52,616 nt of DNA from JAVKMO01 sp031539345. Its GTDB lineage: Bacteria; Bacteroidota; Bacteroidia; Chitinophagales; Chitinophagaceae. The notes beneath the pieces were generated by a model. That model made no database searches and had not been told where the DNA came from. It saw nothing but the letters and a program-made list of their open reading frames with translations. The position numbers and the translations under genes were made by a program. The stretch covers positions 1 to 52,616 of the forward strand of contig JAVKMO010000011.1 in the NCBI GenBank assembly GCA_031539345.1, in the 5' to 3' direction. This document shows positions 17,690-26,741 of this stretch, piece by piece (the first letter of the stretch is position 1; each line of letters opens with the position of its first letter).

Positions 17690-18817
17690 ATGAAGTATTA
17701 CATTATAGCAGGAGAACATTCTGGCGATATTTATGGAGGAATGCTTGCAAAAGCAATAAGCAAAAAAGATCCAGACGCTTTATTCTATGGAATTGGGGGC
17801 GATAAAATGAAGGAACAAGAAGTTGAACTTACGGTACATATTAAAGAACTTGCTATTATGGGATTGTGGCAAATTTTTGCAAAAATCACCACGCTCATTC
17901 ACACTTATGTCTTGTGCATAAAAACAATAAAAAAAATTCAACCAGACGTGGTAGTTTTAATTGATTATGGTGGGTTTAATTTAAAAATTGCCAAGTGGGC
18001 AAAGACAAACAACTTTAAAGTTGTTTATTACATCTTGCCCAAAGTGTGGGCTTGGAACGAGAAACGAATTTTAAAAATTAAAAAATATGTAGACAAAGCG
18101 CTCCTTATTTTTCCTTTTGAAAAAGAATGGTATCATAAATATGAAATTCCTCACGCTTATGTTGGCAACCCACAAATAGAATATTTGGAACAAATGCCAC
18201 ATAGAAAAATTAACTTCAAAAACACCAACTTAATTACATTGATGCCCGGAAGTAGGGAGCAAGAAGTGAAAAGAATGTTGCCAATTATGTTGAAGGCTGC
18301 TAAAAATTTCACAAGATATCAGTTTGTTATTTTGCAGGCAAGCAACTTGCCAAATAAATTATATGAAACCATTATAGCTAAAACCTATGCCCCAAACGCT
18401 CACCTTGTAAAAAACATCGAAAAAAGTACATTGGAAAAATCGATTGCCGCAATTGTAAAATCGGGAACATCAACGCTGCAAGTTGCACTAACCAATACGC
18501 CACAAATTGTTTGCTACAAAACATCAGCGTTTAATTATTTTATATTTAAATATTTAGTCAGAGTGACGGTTAAATACATCAGTTTGCCCAACTTGATTAT
18601 GGATAGGGAAATTGTAAAAGAACTTATACAACAGGACATGACAAGTGAAACGATAAGCCAATGCCTTTCGGAGTTGTTAAATAATCTATCACAAGCGTTT
18701 ACAAAAAAAATATTGATGGACGATTATGCCGTTATGAAACAGAAAATGCAAACAAAAACAAAACAAACGCCGTCGGAAATTGCGGCAGAAGAAATCATTC
18801 ACATTGCACAAATTTAG
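17690..18817 (+). CDS. lpxB: Lipid-A-disaccharide synthase
   Basis: This 375-residue GT19 enzyme shows IIAGEHSGDIYGG at the N-terminus, VLIDYGGFNLKIAK, YYILPKVWAWNEKR, LMPGSREQEVKRMLP and AAIVKSGTSTLQVAL, all LpxB hallmarks. It joins UDP-2,3-diacylglucosamine to lipid X on the inner face of the cytoplasmic membrane, making the lipid A disaccharide. It follows the small membrane gene by three bases. Its stop is two bases from the convergent hypB stop. Confidence 0.93.
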   Translation: MKYYIIAGEHSGDIYGGMLAKAISKKDPDALFYGIGGDKMKEQEVELTVHIKELAIMGLWQIFAKITTLIHTYVLCIKTIKKIQPDVVVLIDYGGFNLKIAKWAKTNNFKVVYYILPKVWAWNEKRILKIKKYVDKALLIFPFEKEWYHKYEIPHAYVGNPQIEYLEQMPHRKINFKNTNLITLMPGSREQEVKRMLPIMLKAAKNFTRYQFVILQASNLPNKLYETIIAKTYAPNAHLVKNIEKSTLEKSIAAIVKSGTSTLQVALTNTPQIVCYKTSAFNYFIFKYLVRVTVKYISLPNLIMDREIVKELIQQDMTSETISQCLSELLNNLSQAFTKKILMDDYAVMKQKMQTKTKQTPSEIAAEEIIHIAQI

Positions 18818-18819
18818 AA

Positions 18820-19521
18820 TTATTGGGCTTGTTGCTTTTTTTCTGCTAATTTGTTTTCCAACCATGCACACCATTGTTTCATTCCGTCTCCTTTGAGCGA
18901 AGAGATAGAAATTACGTCAAGGTCTTTGTTAATTTCTCTTGCGTCTTTTGTTACAGCGTCGATAGAAAAAGGAACGTAAGGCAACAAGTCAGATTTTGTA
19001 ACAAGCATCAATTCGCTAGTTAAAAACATACGGGGATATTTTTTCGGCTTGTCGTCTCCTTCTGTACAAGCAATAAGCGTAACCCGAAAATCTTCTCCTA
19101 AATCAAACGCGGCAGGACACAATAAATTGCCCACGTTTTCAATAAACAAAATGTCCGCACCGGCAAAGTCAATATGGTCTAATGCTTGCAAAACCATTTG
19201 TGCCTCAATATGACAAACGCCACCAGTAACAATTTGCAATGCATTGATGCCAACATCTTTCATGCGAACTGCGTCGCGTTCGGTTTCTGGGTCGCCGACT
19301 AAAACGGCAATTTTAATACCTTTGTTTAGGAGAGCAGACGTGGCTTGTAATAAACTTGTTTTACCACTTCCTGGAGAAGAGCACACGTTAATCACCAATT
19401 GATTTTTTAATGTTTTGCGAATAGCTTGTGCAACAAAATCATTTGCTTTTAAAAGATGCAAGGTTGTGTTCTCACATTGTACCGACCCGTTCGGGTTTTG
19501 ATTAGATTTTGGTTTGTTCAT
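18820..19521 (-). CDS. hypB: Orphan hydrogenase nickel-incorporation GTPase HypB
   Basis: From ATG 19521 this is a 233-residue SIMIBI GTPase; an upstream TTG adds eight residues. Motifs are CSSPGSGKTSLL (P-loop), VTGGVCHIEAQMV (the Cys-His metal site of HypB), IENVGNLLCPAAFDLGE and VTKSDLLPY. The N-terminal Cys/His-rich nickel tail of longer HypB proteins is absent. HypB inserts nickel into [NiFe] hydrogenases together with HypA. No hypA, hypC-F or hydrogenase gene lies nearby; the neighbours are lpxB and a peroxiredoxin. It may serve a hydrogenase encoded elsewhere, or another nickel enzyme. Confidence 0.85.
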   Translation of the reverse strand: MNKPKSNQNPNGSVQCENTTLHLLKANDFVAQAIRKTLKNQLVINVCSSPGSGKTSLLQATSALLNKGIKIAVLVGDPETERDAVRMKDVGINALQIVTGGVCHIEAQMVLQALDHIDFAGADILFIENVGNLLCPAAFDLGEDFRVTLIACTEGDDKPKKYPRMFLTSELMLVTKSDLLPYVPFSIDAVTKDAREINKDLDVISISSLKGDGMKQWCAWLENKLAEKKQQAQ

Positions 19522-19691
19522 AGCTTTAATTTTAGGGGATAGCAATTTTTGTTCTGTAAGAATAAGTTAAGGGCAAGAATAGATAAAAGTATTTTCATCT
19601 AAGTAGTTTTTTATTTGTCTCATTAAAACGATTGTGTAAAATTGTTTTAGAAAAATATATTCGGATACATTTTTTACTTAAAATATTTTTT

Positions 19692-20168
19692 ATGGCAACA
19701 CTCCAAGTAGGTCAATTAGCACCAAATTTTTCTTTGTATAATACTGAAAAAAATAAAATTTCTTTGTCAGACTGTAAAGGACAGAACGTTATTCTACATT
19801 TTTTTCCCCTTGCTTTTACAGGCGTTTGCACACAACAAATGTGTACCAATAGAGACAACATGAATGAATATCAAAAATTGAACGCAAAAGTCTTTGGCAT
19901 TTCTGTTGATTCTCTTTTTGTTTTAGAAAAATTTAAAGCAGAAAACAATTTGCAATTTGACCTTTTGAGCGACTTTAATAAAGACGCATCTGTCGCTTAT
20001 GACGTATTGTTTGATGTTTTTCCTGCTTTTGAAATGAAGGGAGTAAGCAAAAGAGCCGCTTTTGTTATTGATAAAAATGGCGTTTTGGTTCATGCAGAAA
20101 TATTGCCAACGCCGGGCGTTTTGCCCAACTTTGCGGCGATAGAAGAAGCGTTAAAAAAAATAGCATAA
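19692..20168 (+). CDS. Peroxiredoxin (AhpC/TSA family)
   Basis: From ATG 19692 the protein has 158 residues. FFPLAFTGVCTQQMC holds the peroxidatic Cys46 in its T-x-x-C context with a nearby Cys51, resembling AhpE/PrxQ-like enzymes. The C-terminal half carries the thioredoxin fold (AAFVIDKNGVLVHAEI). It reduces hydrogen peroxide and organic hydroperoxides using a thiol partner; BshC in this window points to bacillithiol as one possible partner (inference). A long AT-rich leader precedes it. Confidence 0.85.
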   Translation: MATLQVGQLAPNFSLYNTEKNKISLSDCKGQNVILHFFPLAFTGVCTQQMCTNRDNMNEYQKLNAKVFGISVDSLFVLEKFKAENNLQFDLLSDFNKDASVAYDVLFDVFPAFEMKGVSKRAAFVIDKNGVLVHAEILPTPGVLPNFAAIEEALKKIA

Positions 20169-20174
20169 AAACAA

Positions 20175-20930
20175 ATGCAACAAAAGTTTTCTGTTGTTGT
20201 TATTACGCATAACGAAGAAAAAAACATTGCACGGTGCTTATCATCTGTAAAAAATAGTACAGATGATATTGTCGTCGTTGACTCTTTTTCAACAGACAGC
20301 ACACAACAAATTGCCGAACAATTTGGCGTTCGCTTTATTCAACAAGCGTGGCAGGGTTATGCCAAGACCAAAAACAAGGCAAATGAACACGCTCGTTACG
20401 ATTGGGTTTTGTCGCTTGATGCAGACGAGGCTTTGTCCTTAGCGTTAAAAACGGAAATAGACAATCTGATTATACAAGATAACCGTGCGTATAGTTTTAA
20501 CAGATTAAATAATTATTGTGGACAATGGATTCGTTTTTGTGCTTGGTATCCAGACAAAAAAATCAGATTATTTAACAAGCATGACGCAAAATGGAACGGC
20601 GGTGTGCATGAAACATTACAATTCGCAAACGCACATACAAAAACAATTCACCTGAAAGGAAACATTTTGCACTATAGCTACTATACTGTACCAGAACACA
20701 AAAACCGAACCAGTCAATACGCACAAATTGCGGCACAAGAAAAATTTCAAAAGGGAGTAAAAGCGACTTTCATAAAAAGATTTTTGTCGCCATTATTTAC
20801 GTTTATTAAAACCTATTTTTTACGACTTGGTTTTTTAGACGGCAGAAATGGCTTTCGCATTTGCACAATAACTGCACAAGGCGTTTATTCCAAATACGCT
20901 TTACTGCACCAACTTTGGCAAAAAAAATAA
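20175..20930 (+). CDS. Glycosyltransferase family 2 (WaaE/KdtX-like)
   Basis: This 251-residue GT-A enzyme has VVITHNEEKNIARCLSS at the N-terminus, VVDSFSTDST, SLDADEALS as the DxD-type motif, and KKIRLFNKHDAKWNGGVHE, matching the LPS core glycosyltransferases of the WaaE/KdtX group. It is predicted cytosolic and membrane-associated, adding a glucose-like sugar to lipopolysaccharide core. It starts seven bases after the peroxiredoxin stop, so the two are probably cotranscribed. Confidence 0.8.
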   Translation: MQQKFSVVVITHNEEKNIARCLSSVKNSTDDIVVVDSFSTDSTQQIAEQFGVRFIQQAWQGYAKTKNKANEHARYDWVLSLDADEALSLALKTEIDNLIIQDNRAYSFNRLNNYCGQWIRFCAWYPDKKIRLFNKHDAKWNGGVHETLQFANAHTKTIHLKGNILHYSYYTVPEHKNRTSQYAQIAAQEKFQKGVKATFIKRFLSPLFTFIKTYFLRLGFLDGRNGFRICTITAQGVYSKYALLHQLWQKK

Positions 20931-21034
20931 TACAAACGAATTCCTTTCTTGTGGGAGGGGTCGTTCTTTTGTCATGTTAAAGGCTTAGTGAAAACACAGC
21001 TTGGCAAAAACAACAAGCGTGGCAGAAAATTTTT

Positions 21035-21042
21035 TATATTTG
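21035..21042 (+). promoter_or_regulatory. Candidate -7 box of the dut operon
   Basis: TATATTTG matches the Bacteroidota -7 pattern TAnnTTTG and lies 24 bases before the dut start codon, after a 104-base spacer. A -33 TTG at the usual distance is not evident, so support is limited. Confidence 0.3.
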
Positions 21043-21065
21043 GATTTTTTGAAAAATAAACCTTT

Positions 21066-21503
21066 ATGAATGTTTCTGTTGTAAACAAATCTGCCCACCC
21101 TCTGCCAGCGTATGCTACAGAAGGTTCTTCGGGATTAGACTTGCGTGCGAACATTGAAAAAACCATTTTGCTTGCCCCTTTAGAAAGAATATTGATACCA
21201 ACAGGTTTATTTATCTCCATTCCACAAAGTGCTGAAGCACAAATACGCCCACGCAGTGGGCTGGCATTAAAAAAAGGGCTTACTTGTTTAAATACACCAG
21301 GAACAATAGACGCCGATTATAGAGGTGAGTTAAAAGTGTTATTGGTTAATTTTTCTAACGAATATCAAAGCATAGAAAACGGAGACAGAATAGCGCAACT
21401 TGTTTTTTCCCCCATCATAAAAATAGACTGGCAAGAAACACAATTTTTAGAACAAGACACGGCAAGGGGCAACGGAGGATTTGGGCATACAGGACAAAAT
21501 TAA
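21066..21503 (+). CDS. dut: dUTP diphosphatase
   Basis: The 145-residue trimeric dUTPase has all five motifs in order: SSGLDLRAN, RPRSGLA, GTIDADYRGELKVLLVN, NGDRIAQLVF and the C-terminal RGNGGFGHTGQ. It removes dUTP and provides dUMP for thymidylate synthesis (thyA is at 35 kb). It leads the run dut-DUF4292-DUF1573-yajC-coaE, spacings of 4-27 bases. Confidence 0.95.
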   Translation: MNVSVVNKSAHPLPAYATEGSSGLDLRANIEKTILLAPLERILIPTGLFISIPQSAEAQIRPRSGLALKKGLTCLNTPGTIDADYRGELKVLLVNFSNEYQSIENGDRIAQLVFSPIIKIDWQETQFLEQDTARGNGGFGHTGQN

Positions 21504-21512
21504 TTACAAAAA

Positions 21513-22355
21513 ATGTTAAAAAAAATAGCGTGTTTTTTTATTGTATTGGCACCCATGGCGATTGCTTGTAATAAAAAAAAAGCCATTGCCGTGGGAAAGG
21601 TTTTTGAACAAAAACTGAGAGTTATTTCAGACACGACAAGCAACCAAACTAAAGCAGACACGCTTGTTATTGTTGCAGAAAACTTTGTTCAACAAGCAGA
21701 TTCTTTTTTACGGAATAATCAATTTCAATACACTACTTTTTCAGCAGAAGTGGATATCGACTATGCGGATAACAACAATCAATCTTACAGTATTACGACG
21801 TATTTAAAAATGAAGAAAGACAGTATTCTTTGGTTGTCGGCAGAGGTGTTTGGTTTGGAAATTTTTAGAGTGCAAATGTTGCCACAAGAAATTACTATTT
21901 TGGATAGATTTTCCAGCAAATACAGAAAAATAGGCTATTTAGATTTAAAAAAACTATTGGGGTTTCCTGTTGATTTTCATTTGGCTCAAGATATTATAGT
22001 TGGCAACCCAATTCGTTTTGGCGACACCATACATAATGCACATAAACAAGGGGAGCAAGTTTTGTGTGAAACGAGAAACGCTTTTCTCAAAAATATTGTC
22101 AGTTATTTATTGGCAGACAAACAAATGACCGTGCAAAGTATAGAGTCAATACAAGACGTTGTTCCAACAACGTGTACAATTTATTATTCGTATTATCAAG
22201 AAACAAACAATGCAAAAAAGTTTTCTGCCAACAGAAGCATCGTCATTAAAGGTCGAACCCAATCTCGTATTGAATTATCTTTTAAAAAAATAAAAACGAA
22301 TATTGAGCAATCTTATCCGTTCTCTATTCCCAAGCATTATTCTTTAACACAATAA
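21513..22355 (+). CDS. DUF4292 lipoprotein
   Basis: This 280-residue protein starts with a signal peptide ending in MAIAC (lipobox Cys about residue 19) and then a beta-rich domain with YTTFSAEVDIDYAD and DSILWLSAEVFGLEIFRVQMLP, the pattern of DUF4292, a Bacteroidota lipoprotein family with an LolA/LolB-like fold by resemblance of the hydrophobic-patch strands (inference). It may take part in lipoprotein or lipid handling at the outer membrane; function is not established. It lies nine bases after dut. Confidence 0.75.
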   Translation: MLKKIACFFIVLAPMAIACNKKKAIAVGKVFEQKLRVISDTTSNQTKADTLVIVAENFVQQADSFLRNNQFQYTTFSAEVDIDYADNNNQSYSITTYLKMKKDSILWLSAEVFGLEIFRVQMLPQEITILDRFSSKYRKIGYLDLKKLLGFPVDFHLAQDIIVGNPIRFGDTIHNAHKQGEQVLCETRNAFLKNIVSYLLADKQMTVQSIESIQDVVPTTCTIYYSYYQETNNAKKFSANRSIVIKGRTQSRIELSFKKIKTNIEQSYPFSIPKHYSLTQ

Positions 22356-22359
22356 TTGT

Positions 22360-22797
22360 ATGAAACAATTTTCTTTTCTTTCTTTTGTTTTTGTATGTGT
22401 GCTATGCGGCATTTTTGCTTGTGAGTCAGCACCAAAAAATACGACTCAAGAATCCGCTCCAATTGTAGCAAAAGACACAAGCAACTATACCCAAATTAGA
22501 TGGACGCAAACGGAGAAAAATTTCGGTAAAAGAAAAGAAGGTGATGTGGTAACGATTGTGTTTGAATTTGAAAACGTCGGAAATAAGGCTTTTGCCATTG
22601 AAAGCGTTCGTCCAAGTTGCGGATGCACGATAGCAGAATATCCCAAAGAAGCCTTTCAGCCAAAACAAAAAGGCTCTATCATTGCCAAATACGATTCAAA
22701 AAATAGAGGCAATGGCATGATTAAAAAAAATGTTCTTGTAACAGGAAACGCAATAGGAACACCATTTTCGCTTACTTTTGAAGGCGTTATTCAATAA
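22360..22797 (+). CDS. DUF1573 lipoprotein
   Basis: This 145-residue lipoprotein has a signal peptide ending in IFAC, then one DUF1573 domain (immunoglobulin-like, ASPM/SPD-2-related) with NFGKRKEGDVVTIVFEFEN and the conserved SCGCTIAEYPK. Such proteins are common and numerous in Bacteroidota; function is unknown. It follows the DUF4292 gene by four bases and precedes yajC. Confidence 0.8.
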   Translation: MKQFSFLSFVFVCVLCGIFACESAPKNTTQESAPIVAKDTSNYTQIRWTQTEKNFGKRKEGDVVTIVFEFENVGNKAFAIESVRPSCGCTIAEYPKEAFQPKQKGSIIAKYDSKNRGNGMIKKNVLVTGNAIGTPFSLTFEGVIQ

Positions 22798-22824
22798 TCT
22801 TTTTTTAACTTTTAAATATAAATA

Positions 22825-23178
22825 ATGATGATTTTAAATGTATTACTCGCAGCACCAGCTGCAAACGGACAACAAGGTGGCGGATCAATGCAGTTTGTTT
22901 TTTTATTGGGAATGATTCTCGTTTTTTGGTTTTTTATGATACGCCCACAAAGCAAAAAAGCAAAAAAACAAAAAGAGTTTATAAACGCTTTAGAAAAAGG
23001 CTCAAAAATTGTTACCCACGCCGGCATACACGGGCGTATTAACAAAGTCAATGAAGACAGTACATTAGAGTTAGAAATTTCTGCGGGTACATTTTTAAAA
23101 ATGGAAAAAAGCAGCATTTCTTTAGAATTGTCAGAAGCGGCGAACAAAGCAGACGCACCTGCGGCAGAAAAAAAATAA
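22825..23178 (+). CDS. yajC: Preprotein translocase accessory subunit YajC
   Basis: The 117-residue protein has one membrane helix (about residues 28-46, FLLGMILVFWFFMIRP) followed by QSKKAKKQKEFINALEKGSKI and VTHAGIHGRINKV, the YajC signature. It associates with SecDF in the Sec export system. It starts after a 27-base gap from DUF1573; a second ATG three bases in is equivalent. Confidence 0.9.
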   Translation: MMILNVLLAAPAANGQQGGGSMQFVFLLGMILVFWFFMIRPQSKKAKKQKEFINALEKGSKIVTHAGIHGRINKVNEDSTLELEISAGTFLKMEKSSISLELSEAANKADAPAAEKK

Positions 23179-23187
23179 TCAACGAGC

Positions 23188-23778
23188 GTGTTAAAAATTG
23201 GTATTACAGGAGGCATTGGTTGTGGAAAAACAACAATAGCGAATGTTTTCGAAACTCTTGGAATACCAGTTTACAACGCAGATGATGAAGCAAAAGAATT
23301 GATGAATAATAATGCCAATTTAAAGCAAGGCATTATTGATTTATTCGGAACAAAAGCCTATACGAATAACAATTTAGACAGGGCGTATATTGCGTCTTTA
23401 GTTTTTGACAATAAGGAATTGTTAGAACGGTTAAATGCCATTGTTCATTATTATACACTTTCTCATTTTTCTTTGTGGGTTAAAAATCAAAAAACGCCAT
23501 GTGTACTAAAAGAAGCCGCATTGCTTTTTGAAACACATGCACACCACGAATTGGATTTTATCATTGGTGTTTTTTGCGAAGAAGAAGAGCGGATTGATCG
23601 CATATTAAAAAGACAACAAACAACAGAAGCGGCGATAAAAAAAATTATTCAACAACAAATTTCTGAAAACATAAAAATGAAATTATGCGACCTTGTTATC
23701 AATAATAACAAGGGACAATTTGTTTTGGAGCAAATACTAAAAGCACATCAAGAGATAGGCAAAAGAACAAGTCTCTAA
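23188..23778 (+). CDS. coaE: Dephospho-CoA kinase
   Basis: These 196 residues start at GTG 23188 (MLKIGITGGIGCGKTT, P-loop about 7-15), contain VYNADDEAKELM, and end in a helical lid segment. CoaE phosphorylates the 3'-hydroxyl of dephospho-CoA, the last CoA synthesis step. The GTG start is the only good choice nine bases after yajC. The length is normal. Confidence 0.9.
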   Translation: MLKIGITGGIGCGKTTIANVFETLGIPVYNADDEAKELMNNNANLKQGIIDLFGTKAYTNNNLDRAYIASLVFDNKELLERLNAIVHYYTLSHFSLWVKNQKTPCVLKEAALLFETHAHHELDFIIGVFCEEEERIDRILKRQQTTEAAIKKIIQQQISENIKMKLCDLVINNNKGQFVLEQILKAHQEIGKRTSL

Positions 23779-23794
23779 TGTGATTAGCGATAGC

Positions 23795-24598
23795 TTATAG
23801 TTCGTTCCATAAATTTGAGTTGTTTTTTATGGCGGCTTCTATTTTAGAAAAATCAGAAAGAATATCTGCCGTATTTTTTTGAATACTTACCGTATGTTCA
23901 TAGTGGGCGGATACTTTGCCGTCTTTGGTTTTAATGCTCCATTTGTCGCGGTCCACAAAAACATCTCTTGTTCCCAAATTAATCATCGGTTCTATTGCAA
24001 TGACAATGCCCTCTTTCAATAAAGTTCCTTTCCCTTTTTTGCCATAATTAGGAACTTGTGGGTCTTCGTGAAGTTTTCTTCCAATGCCATGTCCAACCAG
24101 TTCTTTTACAACGCCATAGCCATACTTTCCTTCCGTAGATTCCTGTATCGCAAAAGAAATATCGCCCAGTCGCCCACCGCAAACACTTTTTTGAATGCCA
24201 ATGTAGAGCGATTCTTTTGTGCGGAGGAGTAAGTTTTTGACAGCCAAATTATTATCGCCGATTAAAAACGTATAAGCACTGTCGCCGTAAAAACCATCTT
24301 GTATAACCCCCGTATCAACAGAAAGAACATCGCCGTTTTTGAGAACAATGGACTCGCTGGGCAATCCATGAACAACTGTGTCATTGACTGAAATGCAAGC
24401 GTGATAAGGAAAGCCACGATAGCCCTTAAACGCAGGAAGAGCCTTGTGGTCTTGAATAAATGTGGCAATAAAATTGTCAATAAAAAGCGTGCTAATGCCT
24501 TCTTTTAAAATACTTACAGTAGCGGCTAATGTTTTGCTAACAAGCAATGAACTCTGCCTAATTTTTTCTATTTCAGAAATTGTTTTGTAATGAATCAT
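23795..24598 (-). CDS. map: Methionine aminopeptidase type I
   Basis: This 267-residue enzyme has the five metal ligands in context: DTG (Asp95), GDSA (Asp106), GHGIG, IEPM and YEHTV. It removes the initiator Met from nascent proteins, cytosolic. It lies on the minus strand, convergent with coaE with a 16-base gap, and downstream of a TPR gene. In many Bacteroidota map sits in the ribosomal protein region, so this may be a second copy (inference). Confidence 0.92.
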   Translation of the reverse strand: MIHYKTISEIEKIRQSSLLVSKTLAATVSILKEGISTLFIDNFIATFIQDHKALPAFKGYRGFPYHACISVNDTVVHGLPSESIVLKNGDVLSVDTGVIQDGFYGDSAYTFLIGDNNLAVKNLLLRTKESLYIGIQKSVCGGRLGDISFAIQESTEGKYGYGVVKELVGHGIGRKLHEDPQVPNYGKKGKGTLLKEGIVIAIEPMINLGTRDVFVDRDKWSIKTKDGKVSAHYEHTVSIQKNTADILSDFSKIEAAIKNNSNLWNEL

Positions 24599-24651
24599 GA
24601 ATGTTCGCTATATGAATTTTGCCTAACAAGAATATTCCGCCGACATTAATT

Positions 24652-26061
24652 TTACTTTTTCTTTTGGGTTTTCAAAACAGCCTTTGCCCATTCGTGTTGT
24701 TTAAATTCGGGAAAAAACTTTACAACTCGCCGCAATGATTTTGTGTCTTCTTTAAACGCAATGTCAAACATATACTGGGCTTGAGAAAGGTCTTTTTTTA
24801 ACAATAAAAAACCAGATTGAAAAAAAAGGAAAACGGCTTTTTTTGTAAAAGCGTGTGCCAAAACAGCTTTTTCAAAACCGTCTTTATATTGTCCAGATAA
24901 AATAAAACAAGACAAGTATTGACACCACAAGTTTGTGTTTTTCTTTTTTACAATAAGAGTTTTAAAAAAACAATTAGCGGCGTTTTTATATTGTTCTTGG
25001 GCAAAATAAATATTGCCTAAATGTTCATTAAAAAAAGGATTGCTACTGTTAATGGCGAGTGCCTTTTTGCAACTGTCTGCCGCTTCGACATATCTTTTTT
25101 CGTAGTATAAAATTTTACTTAATAGAAAGTGTAAATCTGAATTCTTATCGTCTAAAGAAATCGCTGTTTTGTAGTTTTTAATCGCCAAGTCCACATTTTT
25201 CATTCCGATATAGCAAAGTGCAAGCATGCCATACACCGTGCTGTCGGGACGGTCTAAAATGTTTGTCAGCGTTTCTAAATGTTCTAATGCTTTCGCAAAT
25301 TGTTCTTTGCCTAATAATACAGATGCAACATTGCGAATGGCGAGTTCTGCCTCTTCGTCAATGGCTATACACAATTCATAAGATTCAATTGCCTTATCAT
25401 ATAAGCCTAGACTCTGATATCCAACACCGAGATTAAACCAAATTAAATGATTGTATGGTTGTTCTTGAGCAAGTGTTTTATGTAAGTCGATAGACTCTTC
25501 TACACGATTGGTTACTTGTGCCCAAAAAGGAAATTCGGTGAGTGCAAATTCGTTTTTTTTGTCTCGATGTAAAATATGAAACAAAAAAGAAACAATTTTT
25601 TCGTGTTCAAAATGTTCGATTAAAATTTGTGCGGCCTCTTGCAATAAATTCACTTGGTCTTCTACATCAAACAATTCTAAACAGTTAAAAAAAGACTGCT
25701 CTGCGTTGTTTAGTTTTTTGTTTTTTACAGCAAGTTCAAACTTTAAAAGATAATAATCAGGATTAAGTCGATCTAAAATAAAGGCACTGTTTAAGAGTAG
25801 ATCTGCCTCTTCGTCTTTATGTAAAGAAATTAAAATGTCGGCTTTGCGAATTTTCAAATCTGCCGAATACGCATAATTGTCAATTCCTAATGTTAAAATT
25901 TCAATTGCCTTGTTTAAATTTTCTTGTTCTTCAAAATAGTCGCACAAAACATGAAAATCTTCTTCTTCCAAAAAAGTTTTTTCATATCCTAATCGTAACC
26001 CTTCATAACGATGAAGAAGTTCTTTGATAAAATAATTATCATCTGCAAAATCTGAGTCCAT
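24652..26061 (-). CDS. Tetratricopeptide repeat protein
   Basis: The reading frame from ATG 26061 gives 469 residues; an earlier non-ATG start would overlap the thioredoxin gene. It is made almost entirely of TPR-like helical hairpins, with canonical units such as YNHLIWFNLGVGYQSLGLYD and NPFFNEHLGNIYFAQEQY. It lacks a signal peptide, so it is probably a cytosolic scaffold. It is conserved in Bacteroidota as a hypothetical TPR protein. It ends 53 bases before map, likely one transcript. Confidence 0.7.
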   Translation of the reverse strand: MDSDFADDNYFIKELLHRYEGLRLGYEKTFLEEEDFHVLCDYFEEQENLNKAIEILTLGIDNYAYSADLKIRKADILISLHKDEEADLLLNSAFILDRLNPDYYLLKFELAVKNKKLNNAEQSFFNCLELFDVEDQVNLLQEAAQILIEHFEHEKIVSFLFHILHRDKKNEFALTEFPFWAQVTNRVEESIDLHKTLAQEQPYNHLIWFNLGVGYQSLGLYDKAIESYELCIAIDEEAELAIRNVASVLLGKEQFAKALEHLETLTNILDRPDSTVYGMLALCYIGMKNVDLAIKNYKTAISLDDKNSDLHFLLSKILYYEKRYVEAADSCKKALAINSSNPFFNEHLGNIYFAQEQYKNAANCFFKTLIVKKKNTNLWCQYLSCFILSGQYKDGFEKAVLAHAFTKKAVFLFFQSGFLLLKKDLSQAQYMFDIAFKEDTKSLRRVVKFFPEFKQHEWAKAVLKTQKKK

Positions 26062-26102
26062 ATTCAAAAAAAAAAAAATTGTGTCTAAGAAATTTAAAAT
26101 AC

Positions 26103-26678
26103 TTAGTTGAGTTGATTGACTAATTCGTCTTGCCAATTGCCAGCCTTTCCATTTTCAATTATTTTTAAAACTTCTTTTCCATCTTTTAAACCAATAATTG
26201 TTGGCACATTTGTAATTTGATAGATATTGCTTGTTTCGTCTGTGCCGTTTTTGTTTCTATCAACGCCATAAAATTGAATGTTCTCTTGTGGAAAAGAAAT
26301 TTCATTGGCAAATTGAATAAACTCGGGAATAATATTTCTGCTGTCGCTACACCAAGTGCCGATAAATACAAGAAACCTTAAACTATGGTCTAATTTTTGT
26401 GCCAACAAAATAGGGTTAAGTTTTGATTTGAACGATTCGTTAACCCACGTGAAAGCTGTGTGTGCAGAAAGCTCTTGATATGAAATCGGCCCAATCAACA
26501 TTTCCTCTTGGCTAACAGTGTCTATGACCCGTTTTAATTCACCGACAGGGGTGGTTGTGTCTATGACCATAACTGTTTTTTCGTCAGAGGAGTTTTCTTG
26601 TGCAAATAAAATAGTAGAACTAACAAATAGAAAAAAACAGAAGAAAGTTTTTTTAAAAGAAAAATAAATAAGGTGCAT
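26103..26678 (-). CDS. Secreted thioredoxin-family protein with WCSDS
   Basis: From ATG 26678 this is a 191-residue protein with a signal peptide (ends about LFAQ) and a thioredoxin fold: FIGTWCSDSRNIIPEF replaces the CxxC with Cys-Ser-Asp-Ser, so it cannot form a canonical redox disulphide in that loop. The cis-Pro loop is NVPTIIGL. Bacteroidota have many such WCxDS thioredoxin-like proteins. It is probably a periplasmic thiol-dependent or chaperone-like protein. The next gene (TPR) follows 41 bases later on the same strand. Confidence 0.75.
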   Translation of the reverse strand: MHLIYFSFKKTFFCFFLFVSSTILFAQENSSDEKTVMVIDTTTPVGELKRVIDTVSQEEMLIGPISYQELSAHTAFTWVNESFKSKLNPILLAQKLDHSLRFLVFIGTWCSDSRNIIPEFIQFANEISFPQENIQFYGVDRNKNGTDETSNIYQITNVPTIIGLKDGKEVLKIIENGKAGNWQDELVNQLN

Positions 26679-26741
26679 AAGCAATCGGTTTTTATGATAG
26701 TTTTGTTAATATTATTTTTATCCCCAAAAACAGTCAATACT

